From assembly GCA_014239155.1 (NCBI GenBank), contig JAAZZQ010000008.1, positions 29,414 to 93,413 on the forward strand: DNA of 64,000 bases. Direction: 5' to 3'. The first letter of the stretch is position 1. Each line of letters opens with the position of its first letter. This DNA is from Lachnospiraceae bacterium. GTDB lineage: Bacteria > Bacillota > Clostridia > Lachnospirales > Lachnospiraceae. The notes beneath the pieces are model-generated. The model was not told the origin of the DNA, did no database searches, and was given only the letters and a program-made list of their open reading frames with translations. This document shows positions 8,501 to 16,144 of the stretch, piece by piece. A program made the position numbers and the translations under genes.

Positions 8501-10762
8501 AATCGAAAAATCTTCATATAGCGTTCCTAGCCGAAATATGTAATACCCTTTATTAACCAACTCCTTCTCTTTATCTGTCAATTCTCCTGTATTCTGATAA
8601 GATAGTATTTCTTTATAATCATTGTATCCATCATTCTTTAATATATAAACCACTGGTTCCATAATATCAATATCACTGGTATCATTGACTTTTATATATA
8701 AATTCGTCTCACCACTATTGGATACTTGTATCGTCTCTAGTTTACCATCTGTCTGTGTAGAACCATTCATAACAAGCACATCTATAATATCTGGATCTTC
8801 ATAAGCAATATTTAATCTAAAGTCTTGAATCTCCACAATTTCTACACTGATTTGCTCGTCTCTAATGTATCCACTTTTTATATCTTTAGGTGTTATTATA
8901 TATTGATTGGGTTTACTTCCTCTTTCTACTGTAACCGTACTGTCCTCTCTGGCAGTTTTTATACTTTTAAGCGTATATCCTTCATTTGGAACAACTGTAA
9001 ATGTAAAATTATCTTTTGCTCCAATATCTACGACTTTCTCACCGTATGTATCTTCGTTAACCGTAAGAGACGGTTTCATATCAAGTTCATTTCCATCTTC
9101 ATCTTTTAATATAAATTCTTTCCCTAAAAACTCAATACCAGCCATTTGGTCATTGGTAAGAAGAATACTTTCTCCCTCCTTTAAACCACTCTTTAACTCT
9201 TTCTGGGCAGTACCGTCCTCCTTTCGCCATAAATGACCTGTTTTTTCTGGAAGTGGTATTTCTATATCTATATCTATATATAATGGATTGTAAATGCTCT
9301 TTAGATTTGTATTGTTGGAAAACATATTCCCTTTACCAGAAGCTGTTACACTTTTTAAGTTAAAGCCACTTAAATTTAAACAGGTCATACTGCGACATTC
9401 ATAAAACATCCCTTCAACATTTTCTACCTTTTCCGTATTCCATCCTGTTAAGTCTAAGTCAGTCAATTTGCGACAATTATAAAACATCTCACTCATATTG
9501 ACCACATTATGTGTATCCCAGTGGCTTACATCTAATTGTGTTAATTCTCCGCAGTCTTTAAACATATGATTCATCCATACTATATTACTGGTATTCCATT
9601 CTTTAACATCTATATTAGGCAATTTACCACATCGAAAAAACATAGATGACGTATCACTTACATTAGATGTGTCCCAACCATTTATCTGCAAATCTGAAAG
9701 TTCCCAACAGTTACTGAACATCAAGCTCATATTGGTTACACTGCTTGTGTTCCATCCATTTTCCTGAACATTTAATATAAGCGTTTTCAAGTCAAAACAT
9801 TCTTGAAACATGCTGCTCATATCTTTTACACTGCTTGTATTTAAAGCTGACAAATCTAAAGTATCAATAGCCAACCTGCTGAACATTCCTGACATATCTA
9901 TTACATTACTTGTATTCCATCCACTCACATCTAGACCAGATAAATTTTGACAGCCATCGAACATACAAGACATATATTTTACTGCACTCATATCAGAACC
10001 ACTAAAATCTACACTTTGTAAATTATAACAATTCTGAAATAGGCCCTTAAGACTCACCATGTTATTCACTTTTACTTCTGCAGTCTTAATATCCCCACAA
10101 CAATCTACCCAAGGTACTCCTATTTCTCCAGTTCCTTCTACTACAAGTCTCCCATCTTCATAGAGAGTCCATTTGACATTAGGATTATTAACTCCAGTTC
10201 CTGTTTTCTTAATACCGACCTCTTCCCCTAACCGTTTTACTTCCTCTGTGTCAACCTCTGTCAAAGCCGAGGATTCCTCGTCTGTCTCCTGCTGATTTGA
10301 CGAAATTTCTTCGATAATAGAGCTTTCCTTTGTGCTTTCTGTTTCTGTGGAAGATAATTCCTCAGAAGTTTGTTCTTCTGTCGTTTGTTCTTCAGAAGGC
10401 TGTTTTTCTGTAGATTCCTCTTCAGAAGTTTTGTTTTCCGTAGACGGTTCCTTTGTAGATTCTTCTAAAGAAGATTCCTTTTCCGTGAGTTCTTCTTTGG
10501 AAGATTGTTCCTTTGCAGATTCCTCTTCAAAAGTTTGTTCTTCTGTCGTTTCATTCTTCTTAGAACTGATTTCCGAATCATACTCCTTTGCACTTTCCTC
10601 TGTCTCTGACGCTTTGCCTGTAATTTTTTCTTGCTGTTTTGCAACGCCTGTATGCTGTTCACTCTCCGCTGCTGTCACTGTTAGTACTGATTGAGGCAGT
10701 CCTGTTGTCACTATTGCCAATACAAGAAATAGTGCCATCATTCTGTTTACCACTCTTTTCAT
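2585..10762 (-). CDS. Giant secreted BspA-like leucine-rich-repeat surface protein
   Basis: A 2725-residue protein. I place the start at 10762 because this ATG follows GGAGGAGATGTC and begins a clear signal peptide (MKRVVNRMMALFLVLAIVTT, cleavage near TAAESEQ). Order of parts: a Glu/Ser/Thr-rich stretch (residues ~40-175), a first array of DUF285/BspA repeats with the MSSMFQECFDLKTLIL pattern (~225-500), a beta-rich spacer, a second DUF285 array (~805-1085), Ig-like and MBG-like beta modules, an InlB/Listeria-Bacteroides repeat ending in ITLYAGW (~1935-2000), then tandem Ig-like units of the type LKAGKDYSVSYTNN to the end. No LPXTG motif, SLH domain or C-terminal membrane segment is visible. 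Likely an adhesin-type surface or released protein. A promoter and divergent HTH gene lie upstream. Confidence 0.85.
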   Translation of the reverse strand: MKRVVNRMMALFLVLAIVTTGLPQSVLTVTAAESEQHTGVAKQQEKITGKASETEESAKEYDSEISSKKNETTEEQTFEEESAKEQSSKEELTEKESSLEESTKEPSTENKTSEEESTEKQPSEEQTTEEQTSEELSSTETESTKESSIIEEISSNQQETDEESSALTEVDTEEVKRLGEEVGIKKTGTGVNNPNVKWTLYEDGRLVVEGTGEIGVPWVDCCGDIKTAEVKVNNMVSLKGLFQNCYNLQSVDFSGSDMSAVKYMSCMFDGCQNLSGLDVSGWNTSNVIDMSGMFSRLAIDTLDLSALNTSSVKDMSSMFQECFDLKTLILNVQENGWNTSSVTNMSLMFSNCWELSDLQINGWDTSNVSDTSSMFFRCGKLPNIDVKEWNTSNIVWMNHMFKDCGELTQLDVSHWDTHNVVNMSEMFYNCRKLTDLDLTGWNTEKVENVEGMFYECRSMTCLNLSGFNLKSVTASGKGNMFSNNTNLKSIYNPLYIDIDIEIPLPEKTGHLWRKEDGTAQKELKSGLKEGESILLTNDQMAGIEFLGKEFILKDEDGNELDMKPSLTVNEDTYGEKVVDIGAKDNFTFTVVPNEGYTLKSIKTAREDSTVTVERGSKPNQYIITPKDIKSGYIRDEQISVEIVEIQDFRLNIAYEDPDIIDVLVMNGSTQTDGKLETIQVSNSGETNLYIKVNDTSDIDIMEPVVYILKNDGYNDYKEILSYQNTGELTDKEKELVNKGYYIFRLGTLYEDFSIHLRARYLLSDDDIASGESGDVSWVIDRNGRLKVKGTKDKSSDSYYGNMPWSSADITKITSAVINWTGLTNAYEMFSDHINMETVDLRNFDTSAITDMRYMFYRCESLKEIDLGSFHTENVEDMGHMFDQCKNLKEIDLGSFNIENVTDMRRMFQECVQLQEVELRDHIASKVENMDHMFFGCEGLKKVVLQNLNTENLINMNSMFYGCKNLTDLDISGLDTGNVTDMGNLFRFCESLTSLKLDSFKTENVENMGNMFCGCRNLQTLDVSGFDTNKVIDMSGMFFDCEALKTLDISNFDMSNSVSLSNMFDGCIALEEIKSPQNVQIMIPLPVIDGSKWRLPDGTVVTQIPQNQRESVTLTTNRIAVTFTGDNFTVKDAAGRPMTTGQETLALKGTKDTMTFTIEPTEGYLLKSVVLTSQTPTVNVEQGTVEGQYTVTPIDLESGYLRDEELQVITVPIVYSQMHINYPYEGIADSIVVHKGTWMRQMPSTVQVSNAGNAMLYVKMTQNNTRTVQFPIVIIDTVDENGQWYNKNVPIQSDLSAMSEQEQELVHSGYVPFDLGYLYGNADVSVSVKTVYDVGFELSGFPEGVQIIRYLPDENGVMRGEEYTGGITAERGDIVYFQIKWKDTLEDAYRFCQTEISIPENIETYLNTYQLSGVEGDVWGLTLYNDVVVQAVLKPHRIAFSYVTSDVINMQITGGNAQISDDMRTLECYGGDTLSLSFELAENITLKEIVADGAEFDTTQKDGIYTVTVRDSAKIPQIEQITIETEDVLGRYSLSDLDCKVEYQQSSVPYEGRPVQPAIRRVTVRLPGSKKETILKEKTDYTISCLNNIYVGEATLVITAAEHSQRYRGSVVVPFTISKATAPTVEDTFIQLEEMNAGIVQQIDLSTCCLINTAFEKEVKPIGYRLDLDDWECNLGGVLKGDPVLQGSTLTFNTWPDADKYSEPAYLIVWASFANYEDTRLKLRIQFVKKEELTLAGTVTIADKVYDGMQVTPDSSGVYVAGKPASTSDKIMQELDGFLIYHYTGVNGTEYDSNEAPTEVGNYQVSVAISEDNFDYSANYVLVGSFAITKRPLWIEAESLTLFINDSAPTRYHYRMEPDTEEALASVGLVAGDSISSEPLVSCDTLNMSQPGEYPITIDVSQVQIYNQWNQEVTRNYSFDIKEGKVTVVYPKVGSYTVIYSLTGHGNDIIRSGMEAGSLLTKPIDPTADGYVFLGWYKDEKLAQLWDFDIDIIQENITLYAGWAAGVTENRGVTLCIQQIADQVYTGKALKPVVTVYASDGTTLLKAGKDYSVSYTNNIDADTSTKKFGNGTIPKGGLGVRKDRTIDTSEGFEEKLAYAVVTGKGNYVGTVCMNFHINPASIGNGSEIEESMPAAGFTLKYTDQFEEKTGKNAKIVSSLKYQKTLKLGTDYILSVQEIEDGKNISLTQKGEFPLQAGNYLLTITGQGNFAGSIVKKLYVSSKDKLMKNAKVTYAKTMKDVSKEQLQQGITQSELRISISGNTLSENDFEVSYTDNHAIGTATMIIHGKNGYVGTKKVPFKIKGIAFKEKEFAPIQLEDLIYNGTALTQNDVQLKPVNRTEALVYGTDYIIGYKNNIKKGKASIIFTAKPSSGYSGSFKKTFSIKPLSLETGDVIKRGIAAESSQLILNESIPYRKGGAMPSGRFSLRVANIGTVLQAGKDYTVKYYNNTEVSNGKAYMVLSGKGNFTGSITIYYNITNASLFQLYQEGGITVTTAAARFTSKMVYDSEMEDYYDKYEDKEYTPAVTIKDGKKTLKKGEDYEIFYYNCTQSDVRDWQSAVPYVEIRGIGNYGGIDGRDEGEVIVKPLSIYQKKLSANTLYVVYNEEAGYTYTGQQITPEITVYYGNAADIRRARNAKETNEDILTTPKPDKDDYERGEQIPYEYGLTRLYSSNGKEGGNYLLEYGENITQGQNGIIKLTGVGGCTGSVTVKFTIGKKPIYYENKEIE

Positions 10763-10841
10763 GACATCTCCTCCTTTTTTCATGCATCCAAACAATCTAC
10801 TTTTCGTGAATTTCTCCAAATTTTACATTTAGTTTTACATG

Positions 10842-10871
10842 ATTATAGCATTAATTGCATTCTCGTGCAAT
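10842..10871 (-). promoter_or_regulatory. Promoter of the BspA-like gene with an overlapping palindrome
   Basis: On the minus strand TTGCAC (10870-10865), 17 nt, then TATAAT (10847-10842). An inverted repeat ATTGCA/TGCAAT (10854-10859 and 10866-10871) covers the -35 box and spacer, so a DNA-binding protein there would block RNA polymerase. The divergently encoded HTH protein at 10960 is the obvious candidate. Confidence 0.65.
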
Positions 10872-10959
10872 TTTTTACCAAAAATCATGCTTAAAATAAT
10901 ACACAAAAACGTAAAGTGAAGTTATGTATATTATTCCCCAACAATTTATGAGGTGCTTT

Positions 10960-11223
10960 ATGAAAAGTGAGGAAAGTATTGATAAAATTATTCATGTAAA
11001 TGATATTAATATTGGCAGTAATATTGCAAAACGACGCAAAACTTTGAAAATAAAACAGATTGATATGGTTGCAAGACTACAGATTTCCGGAATGGACATC
11101 TCTATCTATTCCTATAATAGAATTGAAAAGGGCACACAAAATCCAACTGTGTCGTTTTTGTATGCCTGCTGCCAAATTCTTCACTGTGATATGAATGCGA
11201 TTTTTAACTTTCGTGCTCCTTAG
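10960..11223 (+). CDS. Xre/Cro-type HTH transcriptional regulator
   Basis: An 87-residue protein, mostly one HTH: IAKRRKTLKIKQIDMVARLQ followed by the recognition region SIYSYNRIEKGTQNPT. I chose the ATG at 10960, which follows GAGGTG at 5-nt spacing; an upstream in-frame ATG at 10924 has only a weak ribosome site. It is transcribed away from the giant surface-protein gene, sharing the intergenic region containing the palindrome at 10854-10871, and may regulate that gene. This link is positional inference. Confidence 0.8.
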   Translation: MKSEESIDKIIHVNDINIGSNIAKRRKTLKIKQIDMVARLQISGMDISIYSYNRIEKGTQNPTVSFLYACCQILHCDMNAIFNFRAP

Positions 11224-11239
11224 GCAGATTCCTAATTTA

Positions 11240-12676
11240 TCATTCCCAAATTTCCTCTAAAAGAACCTCCTGATTGGGCAAGTCTGAAAATGTATATTGC
11301 AATCGTTTGTCTTGATTATTTTTTGTTGTATCTTTTATATAAAAAGTAATTGTTGATGGACTTAGATTTTGTATGGTATCTTTTTGAAGCACTGTATAAA
11401 TATTTTCTAATTCAATCTTCTGTGTTTCCACTGTATCTGCCTTTTCTAGCTCTATAGACAAAAGCTTTTCTTTGGAAGTTTCCTTCAACGATATGGAGCA
11501 ACGCAGTCCATACTTATTGGCAAGCATTTGTATACTCCGACTCTCAAAGTCGTCACTGTACGAAACCATATTTCCCTTTGCATCTTCTACAATTGTTACA
11601 CGAATGCTTTGCTCATTGGACATGAATTCCCTCTTTGGTCTTATCTTTGTCTCAATAATATACTCTCGCTCCGTATTATTAGGCGGATACATTTCACCTG
11701 ATAAAATAAAATCAGAATATTTTTCTTTTATTATTTCTTGCACTTGCGCACATGCCGCCCTGCGATTTGAATATCGATTGCGATTGATTTCGTTTGTCCG
11801 TATTGTTAGCCCAAAGGAAACTATAACAATCAAGGCAAATAAGCTGACCAAAAAAATTCCCTTGGCAAGTTTTCCATGCTTGTCAAACACTGACATTTCA
11901 ACATATCTATCACACTCCTTTTTAAGAATCCAGTATAATTTTTGATAACCAGAATCATAGAGCACTTGGTCTGCTATAGTATCATATTGTTGATAGTCAA
12001 AAATATCCCAGAGCGCATACACAAAATCCCTTGGAATTGCTGTTAGACTCTTCATCAAAAACTTCGCTATCTGATAGGGTACACAATCCAAATCGCGTAT
12101 TAACAAAAACTCACAATTGTACATAAACTGAAGCAACCCTGCGCAATTCTGCGAACTTGGATTTGCTACATATTCCCTCCAAAGTGATTCCCAATACATC
12201 AACACTTCTTGTTGCTTTTGGCTATTTTGAGCAAATAGAGTTTTATATTTCTCCTCCACATTAAAATCCCTTGAGGGTGGATTCTGCTCATTCTCTTGAT
12301 AAGGAAGCTTCTTTTGTTGCTCTTTTTCATAAGAAATCTGACTAGATAATTGGCTGGCGTTCTTGTAGGATTTTTTGTCTTCTTGTGTCACATCACTTTC
12401 TGGAATGCTAGTTTCTTCTGATTTTAAAACAGTTTCTGTCGAAAAAATTTGTAGTTTAGAAGTGTCCTCCTGCTGCAAAACAGGTTGCCTTTTGGAATCA
12501 AGCACACAAATATTCAAAGCTGCCTGATATGCCTCATACAATTTTTGAAACGCTTCTGGTTCCTCCTCTGGGTGGCAATGTTTGACAGCTTCTGCATATG
12601 CCTTTTTCACTTCCCTTTTATTTGTAGTTGGTGCAATCCCCAACACTTCCCAAATCTCTTGTTCTCTATTAAACAT
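11240..12676 (-). CDS. Membrane-anchored J-domain protein, partner of the adjacent Hsp70
   Basis: 478 residues. The N-terminal ~55 residues form a J domain (EIWEVLGIAPTTNKREVKKA, then CHPEEEPEAFQKLYEAYQAA). The usual HPD loop reads HPE, so the residue that normally activates Hsp70 is conservatively changed. A charged linker follows, then one transmembrane segment near residues 262-285 (GIFLVSLFALIVIVSFGLTI) and a ~190-residue C-terminal domain I do not recognise. The chosen ATG (12676) overlaps the Hsp70 stop by 8 nt, which implies translational coupling. Such Hsp70/J pairs in clostridia are specialised and distinct from DnaK/DnaJ/GrpE. Confidence 0.75.
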   Translation of the reverse strand: MFNREQEIWEVLGIAPTTNKREVKKAYAEAVKHCHPEEEPEAFQKLYEAYQAALNICVLDSKRQPVLQQEDTSKLQIFSTETVLKSEETSIPESDVTQEDKKSYKNASQLSSQISYEKEQQKKLPYQENEQNPPSRDFNVEEKYKTLFAQNSQKQQEVLMYWESLWREYVANPSSQNCAGLLQFMYNCEFLLIRDLDCVPYQIAKFLMKSLTAIPRDFVYALWDIFDYQQYDTIADQVLYDSGYQKLYWILKKECDRYVEMSVFDKHGKLAKGIFLVSLFALIVIVSFGLTIRTNEINRNRYSNRRAACAQVQEIIKEKYSDFILSGEMYPPNNTEREYIIETKIRPKREFMSNEQSIRVTIVEDAKGNMVSYSDDFESRSIQMLANKYGLRCSISLKETSKEKLLSIELEKADTVETQKIELENIYTVLQKDTIQNLSPSTITFYIKDTTKNNQDKRLQYTFSDLPNQEVLLEEIWE

Positions 12677-14360
12677 CAAAAAATTCCTCAAATTGGTCAA
12701 ACATTGTTGTAATCTGCTGACGAAGTATATGTTTTGCGTGCCTGTCATTCACCGACAAAATATATTCATATTCTTTCATCGCCTCAGCGACACGCATCCT
12801 GTTTATGCCTGTCAATTCTTGATAAAGACGACTACCTCGCGCCAAAAGCAACTTATCCCGCTCATCACCACTAAAATCAGACTTATATTGTTTAAGCGCT
12901 TCCACTTTCTTGGCAATCTCGTCTGGTGAAAGATTCATTCCCTCACTCTTAAAAATAGCCTGTTTTTTATTATTGCTAAAATTGTCTTCCACATCCACGA
13001 CAAGGATTCCATTAATATCATACGCAAAGGTCACTTTAACACAAGCCTCGCGCGCCATCACTGGTGCAATATTAATTGTCACTGAACCTAGGCAGAGATT
13101 GTCCGCACAGTCAAATGCTTCTCCCTGATAGATATTAAATTTAATTTTTCGTTGCATATCCTCAACATTTGTGTAGATTCCCGTTTTTGAGATAGGTAAC
13201 ACACTATTTCTTTCAATAATGGGCGACATATTCAGATGTCCCTCAGAATTGCTTGGATTATATATCCCAACCCCTAACGTAAAAGGGCAAATATCGGTTA
13301 GCAACATATCACGAATCTCTTGATTGCGTGCCTTAATCCCCGCATAAATTCCAGCTCCCTGTGCAATCACTTCATCAGGCGAACCTATCATAATTGGCTT
13401 TTTGCCCAGTAAATTTTGCAAGAAATAAGACACAACTGGCATCTTGCTGGAACCACCCGCCAGAATCATTTCATTAATATCTTCTGCATGGTATCCACTG
13501 TCCCTCAATGCATGTTTTACCGCAGTTTCTATCCTGTCAAACAGCGTGCCACAACACTGAATTAGAATTTCATTATTTAGAATGACCGCCTTATCTTCTC
13601 CATCAATATCCATATGTAAAAGTGCGCTCTCTTTCTCCGTGAGCTCCTTTTTCGCTTTCTCTGCAAGGCGCTTTAATGTTGCCTGCTTCTGTAGTGGGAG
13701 CTTTTGCAAATCAATATTATGACTGGTACAAAAAAATTCTGCAATTTTGCTATCAAAATCAGTTCCGCCAAGATGATTGTCACCGCTCACCGCCAAAATC
13801 TCAATTACATTGTTAAAATAATCCACCACCGAAACGTCCAATGTACCGCCGCCAAAATCAAACACAAGGTAAATCTGCTCGTCTTTATCGCTTAACATAC
13901 TGCTGGCAAGCGCGGCAGCAGATGGTTCATTGACAAGACGCTCCACATGGATTCCGGCGATTCTGCCAGCCTCAAGTGTTGCAGCACGCTGATTGTTATT
14001 AAAATACGCTGGCACGCTAATGACTGCCTCGGTCACTTCCTCTCCTAGATATTTCTCTGCATCTTGTTTTAATTGGCGCAAAACAAATGCGGAGAGTTCT
14101 TGTGGGGTAAATTCCTTTCCCGCTAAGCGAAACACTTTCGGACTCCCCATAAAACGCTTAAATGCCGCTGCCGTATCCGCTGGATTTGTCACCAGTCTCT
14201 CTTTTGCAACGGCACCCACAATAACTTCGCCAGTTCCCTCAAAACTTACAACGCTTGGCGTAAGATACGAGCCAAGACTGTTTGGTATTAGTTGTGCCTT
14301 ACCATCTTTATACACACACGCAAGGCTATTTGTTGTTCCCAAATCAATTCCTATTATCAT
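12669..14360 (-). CDS. Hsp70-family (DnaK-like) chaperone, short form
   Basis: 563 residues, starting at MIIGIDLGTTNSLACVY after GGGAG. The nucleotide-binding domain has all phosphate motifs: the N-terminal IDLGTTNS, LVFDFGGGTLDVSVVD and LAGGSSKMP. A beta-sandwich substrate-binding domain follows from about residue 370, and the C-terminal lid is shorter than in housekeeping DnaK (normally about 610 residues). No grpE or hrcA gene and no CIRCE operator is seen here, so this is probably an accessory Hsp70 working with the coupled J protein just downstream. Confidence 0.85.
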   Translation of the reverse strand: MIIGIDLGTTNSLACVYKDGKAQLIPNSLGSYLTPSVVSFEGTGEVIVGAVAKERLVTNPADTAAAFKRFMGSPKVFRLAGKEFTPQELSAFVLRQLKQDAEKYLGEEVTEAVISVPAYFNNNQRAATLEAGRIAGIHVERLVNEPSAAALASSMLSDKDEQIYLVFDFGGGTLDVSVVDYFNNVIEILAVSGDNHLGGTDFDSKIAEFFCTSHNIDLQKLPLQKQATLKRLAEKAKKELTEKESALLHMDIDGEDKAVILNNEILIQCCGTLFDRIETAVKHALRDSGYHAEDINEMILAGGSSKMPVVSYFLQNLLGKKPIMIGSPDEVIAQGAGIYAGIKARNQEIRDMLLTDICPFTLGVGIYNPSNSEGHLNMSPIIERNSVLPISKTGIYTNVEDMQRKIKFNIYQGEAFDCADNLCLGSVTINIAPVMAREACVKVTFAYDINGILVVDVEDNFSNNKKQAIFKSEGMNLSPDEIAKKVEALKQYKSDFSGDERDKLLLARGSRLYQELTGINRMRVAEAMKEYEYILSVNDRHAKHILRQQITTMFDQFEEFFDV

Positions 14361-14586
14361 AACACAAACTCCCAAGCTAAAATCCAATATATTATTTTTA
14401 GCGTATCACGCATTGCACATGGCGTCAATGTATCATTATCTCAATCAGGTATAAAAATAAGACTAAATTAGAATTAACCCCTTGATTTTACTAGGTCTCT
14501 TCTAAGCTTAGCCCTATTATAATACGGACAGTAAAATAGCCCGCTCTATGTTCGATTTATTTCAATTAATAATTGATAGCAGTATA

Positions 14587-14704
14587 TCACTTAAAAAGCC
14601 GATAGAAAATTTTTGCTGCATCCTTTGCACCGGAAATATCCTGTTCCTTTATAAAATATGCTACAAAAAGCAATTCTATTAGACGATCCTGCCTATAAAG
14701 ATTC
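14587..14704 (-). pseudogene. Short coding remnant
   Basis: The minus strand reads ...YRQDRLIELLFVAYFIKEQ... to ...AAKIFYRLFK and a stop at 14587, protein-like but without a start or ribosome site. It directly abuts the Rpn-nuclease remnant and may be part of the same decayed locus. The remaining bases between 14361 and 14586 show nothing I can name. Confidence 0.3.
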
Positions 14705-14705
14705 C

Positions 14706-15005
14706 CTACTGTTGCTTGGCTGGAAAAGCCAGCTTTTCAAACTCCTCAATAGACATACCTGCTCTTCTTGCCCCTTCTGAAACAGGACATAAGCCATCTT
14801 TTACAAATTCAATAATAGTATCCAATATACCTTCTGCTCTTCCTTCTGCCCTACGGTTCTCTATAAACTCAGCTTCATTATATTCTGTTAAACTCATGTT
14901 GACCACTCCTTCCCTGTGTTTCCTAAAAAAGCCATCCAGATATATGAACCGAAAAAGCCTGTCCTTATACTCCCTATTTATTTTAACGTCTGCATTTGCT
15001 TCCAT
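14706..15005 (-). pseudogene. Internally deleted Rpn/PD-(D/E)XK nuclease-family transposase remnant
   Basis: The 99-residue frame joins the typical N-terminus of Rpn-family recombination-promoting nucleases (MEANADVKINREYKDRLFRF) directly to their typical C-terminal part (FFRKHREGVVNMSLTEYNEA, then the ENRRAEGRAEG linker). The complete family is about 300 residues, so the nuclease core is missing although the frame and the ribosome site (AAAGGA) survive. It could still be translated, but the active-site region is gone. Such genes are numerous and mobile in gut clostridia. Confidence 0.7.
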
Positions 15006-15160
15006 AAAAATTCCTTTCTTGATTCTATATAGCCCTTCGCCAATAAAATCTGTTTTTCAACTTTATTATATGTATTTCCCGCCATAAATTCAACCAAATT
15101 CAGGGATTTTATTTTTCTAAAATTGCTTTTCCTTATAATGGATACAGATAACGAAATCTA

Positions 15161-15200
15161 AAAATCGAGTAGGGAAGATAAAACTTCCCTACTCGATTTT
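15161..15200 (-). terminator. Terminator of the NAD operon, GAGTAGGG family
   Basis: A perfect 17-bp stem (AAAATCGAGTAGGGAAG, loop ATAAAA, complement) overlaps the stop codon of the Nudix gene and provides T-tracts on both strands. Stem and loop are close to the gdhA terminator (22903-22942), with compensated stem changes. Confidence 0.75.
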
Positions 15201-16126
15201 TAACGATAAAACCGATCAAGATTTCTAACAAATTCCTTTGCGGGTCTATGTCCACCATTCTGTACCCGCCGATCTGTCTCCAACACATACTCACTGATTT
15301 TCCGTCTAAAATTTGGCTTAATTAGCTCCTGCCCCGAGATTAACTCCACCGCCTCCTGCAAATCTGTAAGTGTAAAATATTCTGGCATAAAATCAAACGC
15401 AATTCGAGTATCGCTGTCTAGCATTCGCCGAAGGCGATAAAATACACTGACGATAATCCTTGCATGGTCAAAAGCAATCCCTTTAGATTCCACAATTTGA
15501 TATGTGATAATCTCATGGTAATCACGATATGCAATTTGTTCTCGAACCACTGCGCAAAGAATAATTTTTTCTCCTTGCTCATTGTGTTCCAATGTCAACG
15601 CATAATCAGTCTCACAAGTAATTTCAGTTCCCTGTTCTTGCTTCTGCTCTGCTTTTTTTTCTACAGTAATATCAAACCATGCTGCTTCCCCCGCGTCACC
15701 ACTTGCCTGAAGCTGTCCATTTGCAAGATCTTCCTCGTTAAGCACTGCAATAAAAGACTGTGAGATAATCCACCCTCTAGGGTCACGCCCATTATCGCTA
15801 AAAACATCACAGAGGGCAAGATATGCTTTGTCTGTTCCTGTCTCCTCCTTTAACTCACGCCTTGCCGTCTCCTGTATTGTCTCTCCCTTCTGCATAAAGC
15901 CGCCAGGCAGTGCCCACTCCCCGTAAAATGGCTGTTCGGCACGCCGTATCATTAATAGCCTTAATGTCTTTGCCGGAAGTTTACGATACTCTGCATCTGG
16001 CGCCAGTTTCCTTCCGATGGAAAAGACCGCGACATCCGCCGCAATAGAAGGGCGGTCATATTGGTTAATGTCATATCCTGCCAGAAAATCTTTCTCCGCA
16101 TTTGCATACTCTTTTGTCTCACTCAT
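15200..16126 (-). CDS. Nudix hydrolase with C-terminal winged helix (NrtR-like architecture)
   Basis: 308 residues. Residues ~25-165 are a Nudix domain with an intact box: GFMQKGETIQETARRELKEE followed by TGTD, fitting GX5EX7REUXEEXGU, so it should be catalytically competent, perhaps on ADP-ribose. The C-terminal ~100 residues (FTLTDLQEAVELISG, RRKISEYVLETDRRVQNGGH) resemble the winged helix of NrtR regulators of NAD metabolism. Its position as the last gene of an NAD operon supports a regulator/ADP-ribose sensor role; the paired palindromes at the operon promoter are the candidate operators. NrtR proteins often have degenerate Nudix boxes, so the intact box here is notable. Confidence 0.8.
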   Translation of the reverse strand: MSETKEYANAEKDFLAGYDINQYDRPSIAADVAVFSIGRKLAPDAEYRKLPAKTLRLLMIRRAEQPFYGEWALPGGFMQKGETIQETARRELKEETGTDKAYLALCDVFSDNGRDPRGWIISQSFIAVLNEEDLANGQLQASGDAGEAAWFDITVEKKAEQKQEQGTEITCETDYALTLEHNEQGEKIILCAVVREQIAYRDYHEIITYQIVESKGIAFDHARIIVSVFYRLRRMLDSDTRIAFDFMPEYFTLTDLQEAVELISGQELIKPNFRRKISEYVLETDRRVQNGGHRPAKEFVRNLDRFYR

Positions 16127-16144
16127 TATTTTTCATTCCTATCA

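Noticed and set aside
8041..9900. Regularly spaced repeats that could suggest a CRISPR-like array
   Set aside because: They are the coding repeats of the DUF285 leucine-rich arrays, in frame and divergent, with no spacer structure.
10332..10694. Plus-strand frame of 120 codons rich in Ser
   Set aside because: It is the mirror of the repetitive Glu/Ser/Thr codons of the surface protein.
14361..14500. CIRCE or other heat-shock operator upstream of the Hsp70 gene
   Set aside because: I looked for TTAGCACTC inverted repeats and found none; the partial TTGACG -35 match lacks a convincing -10.
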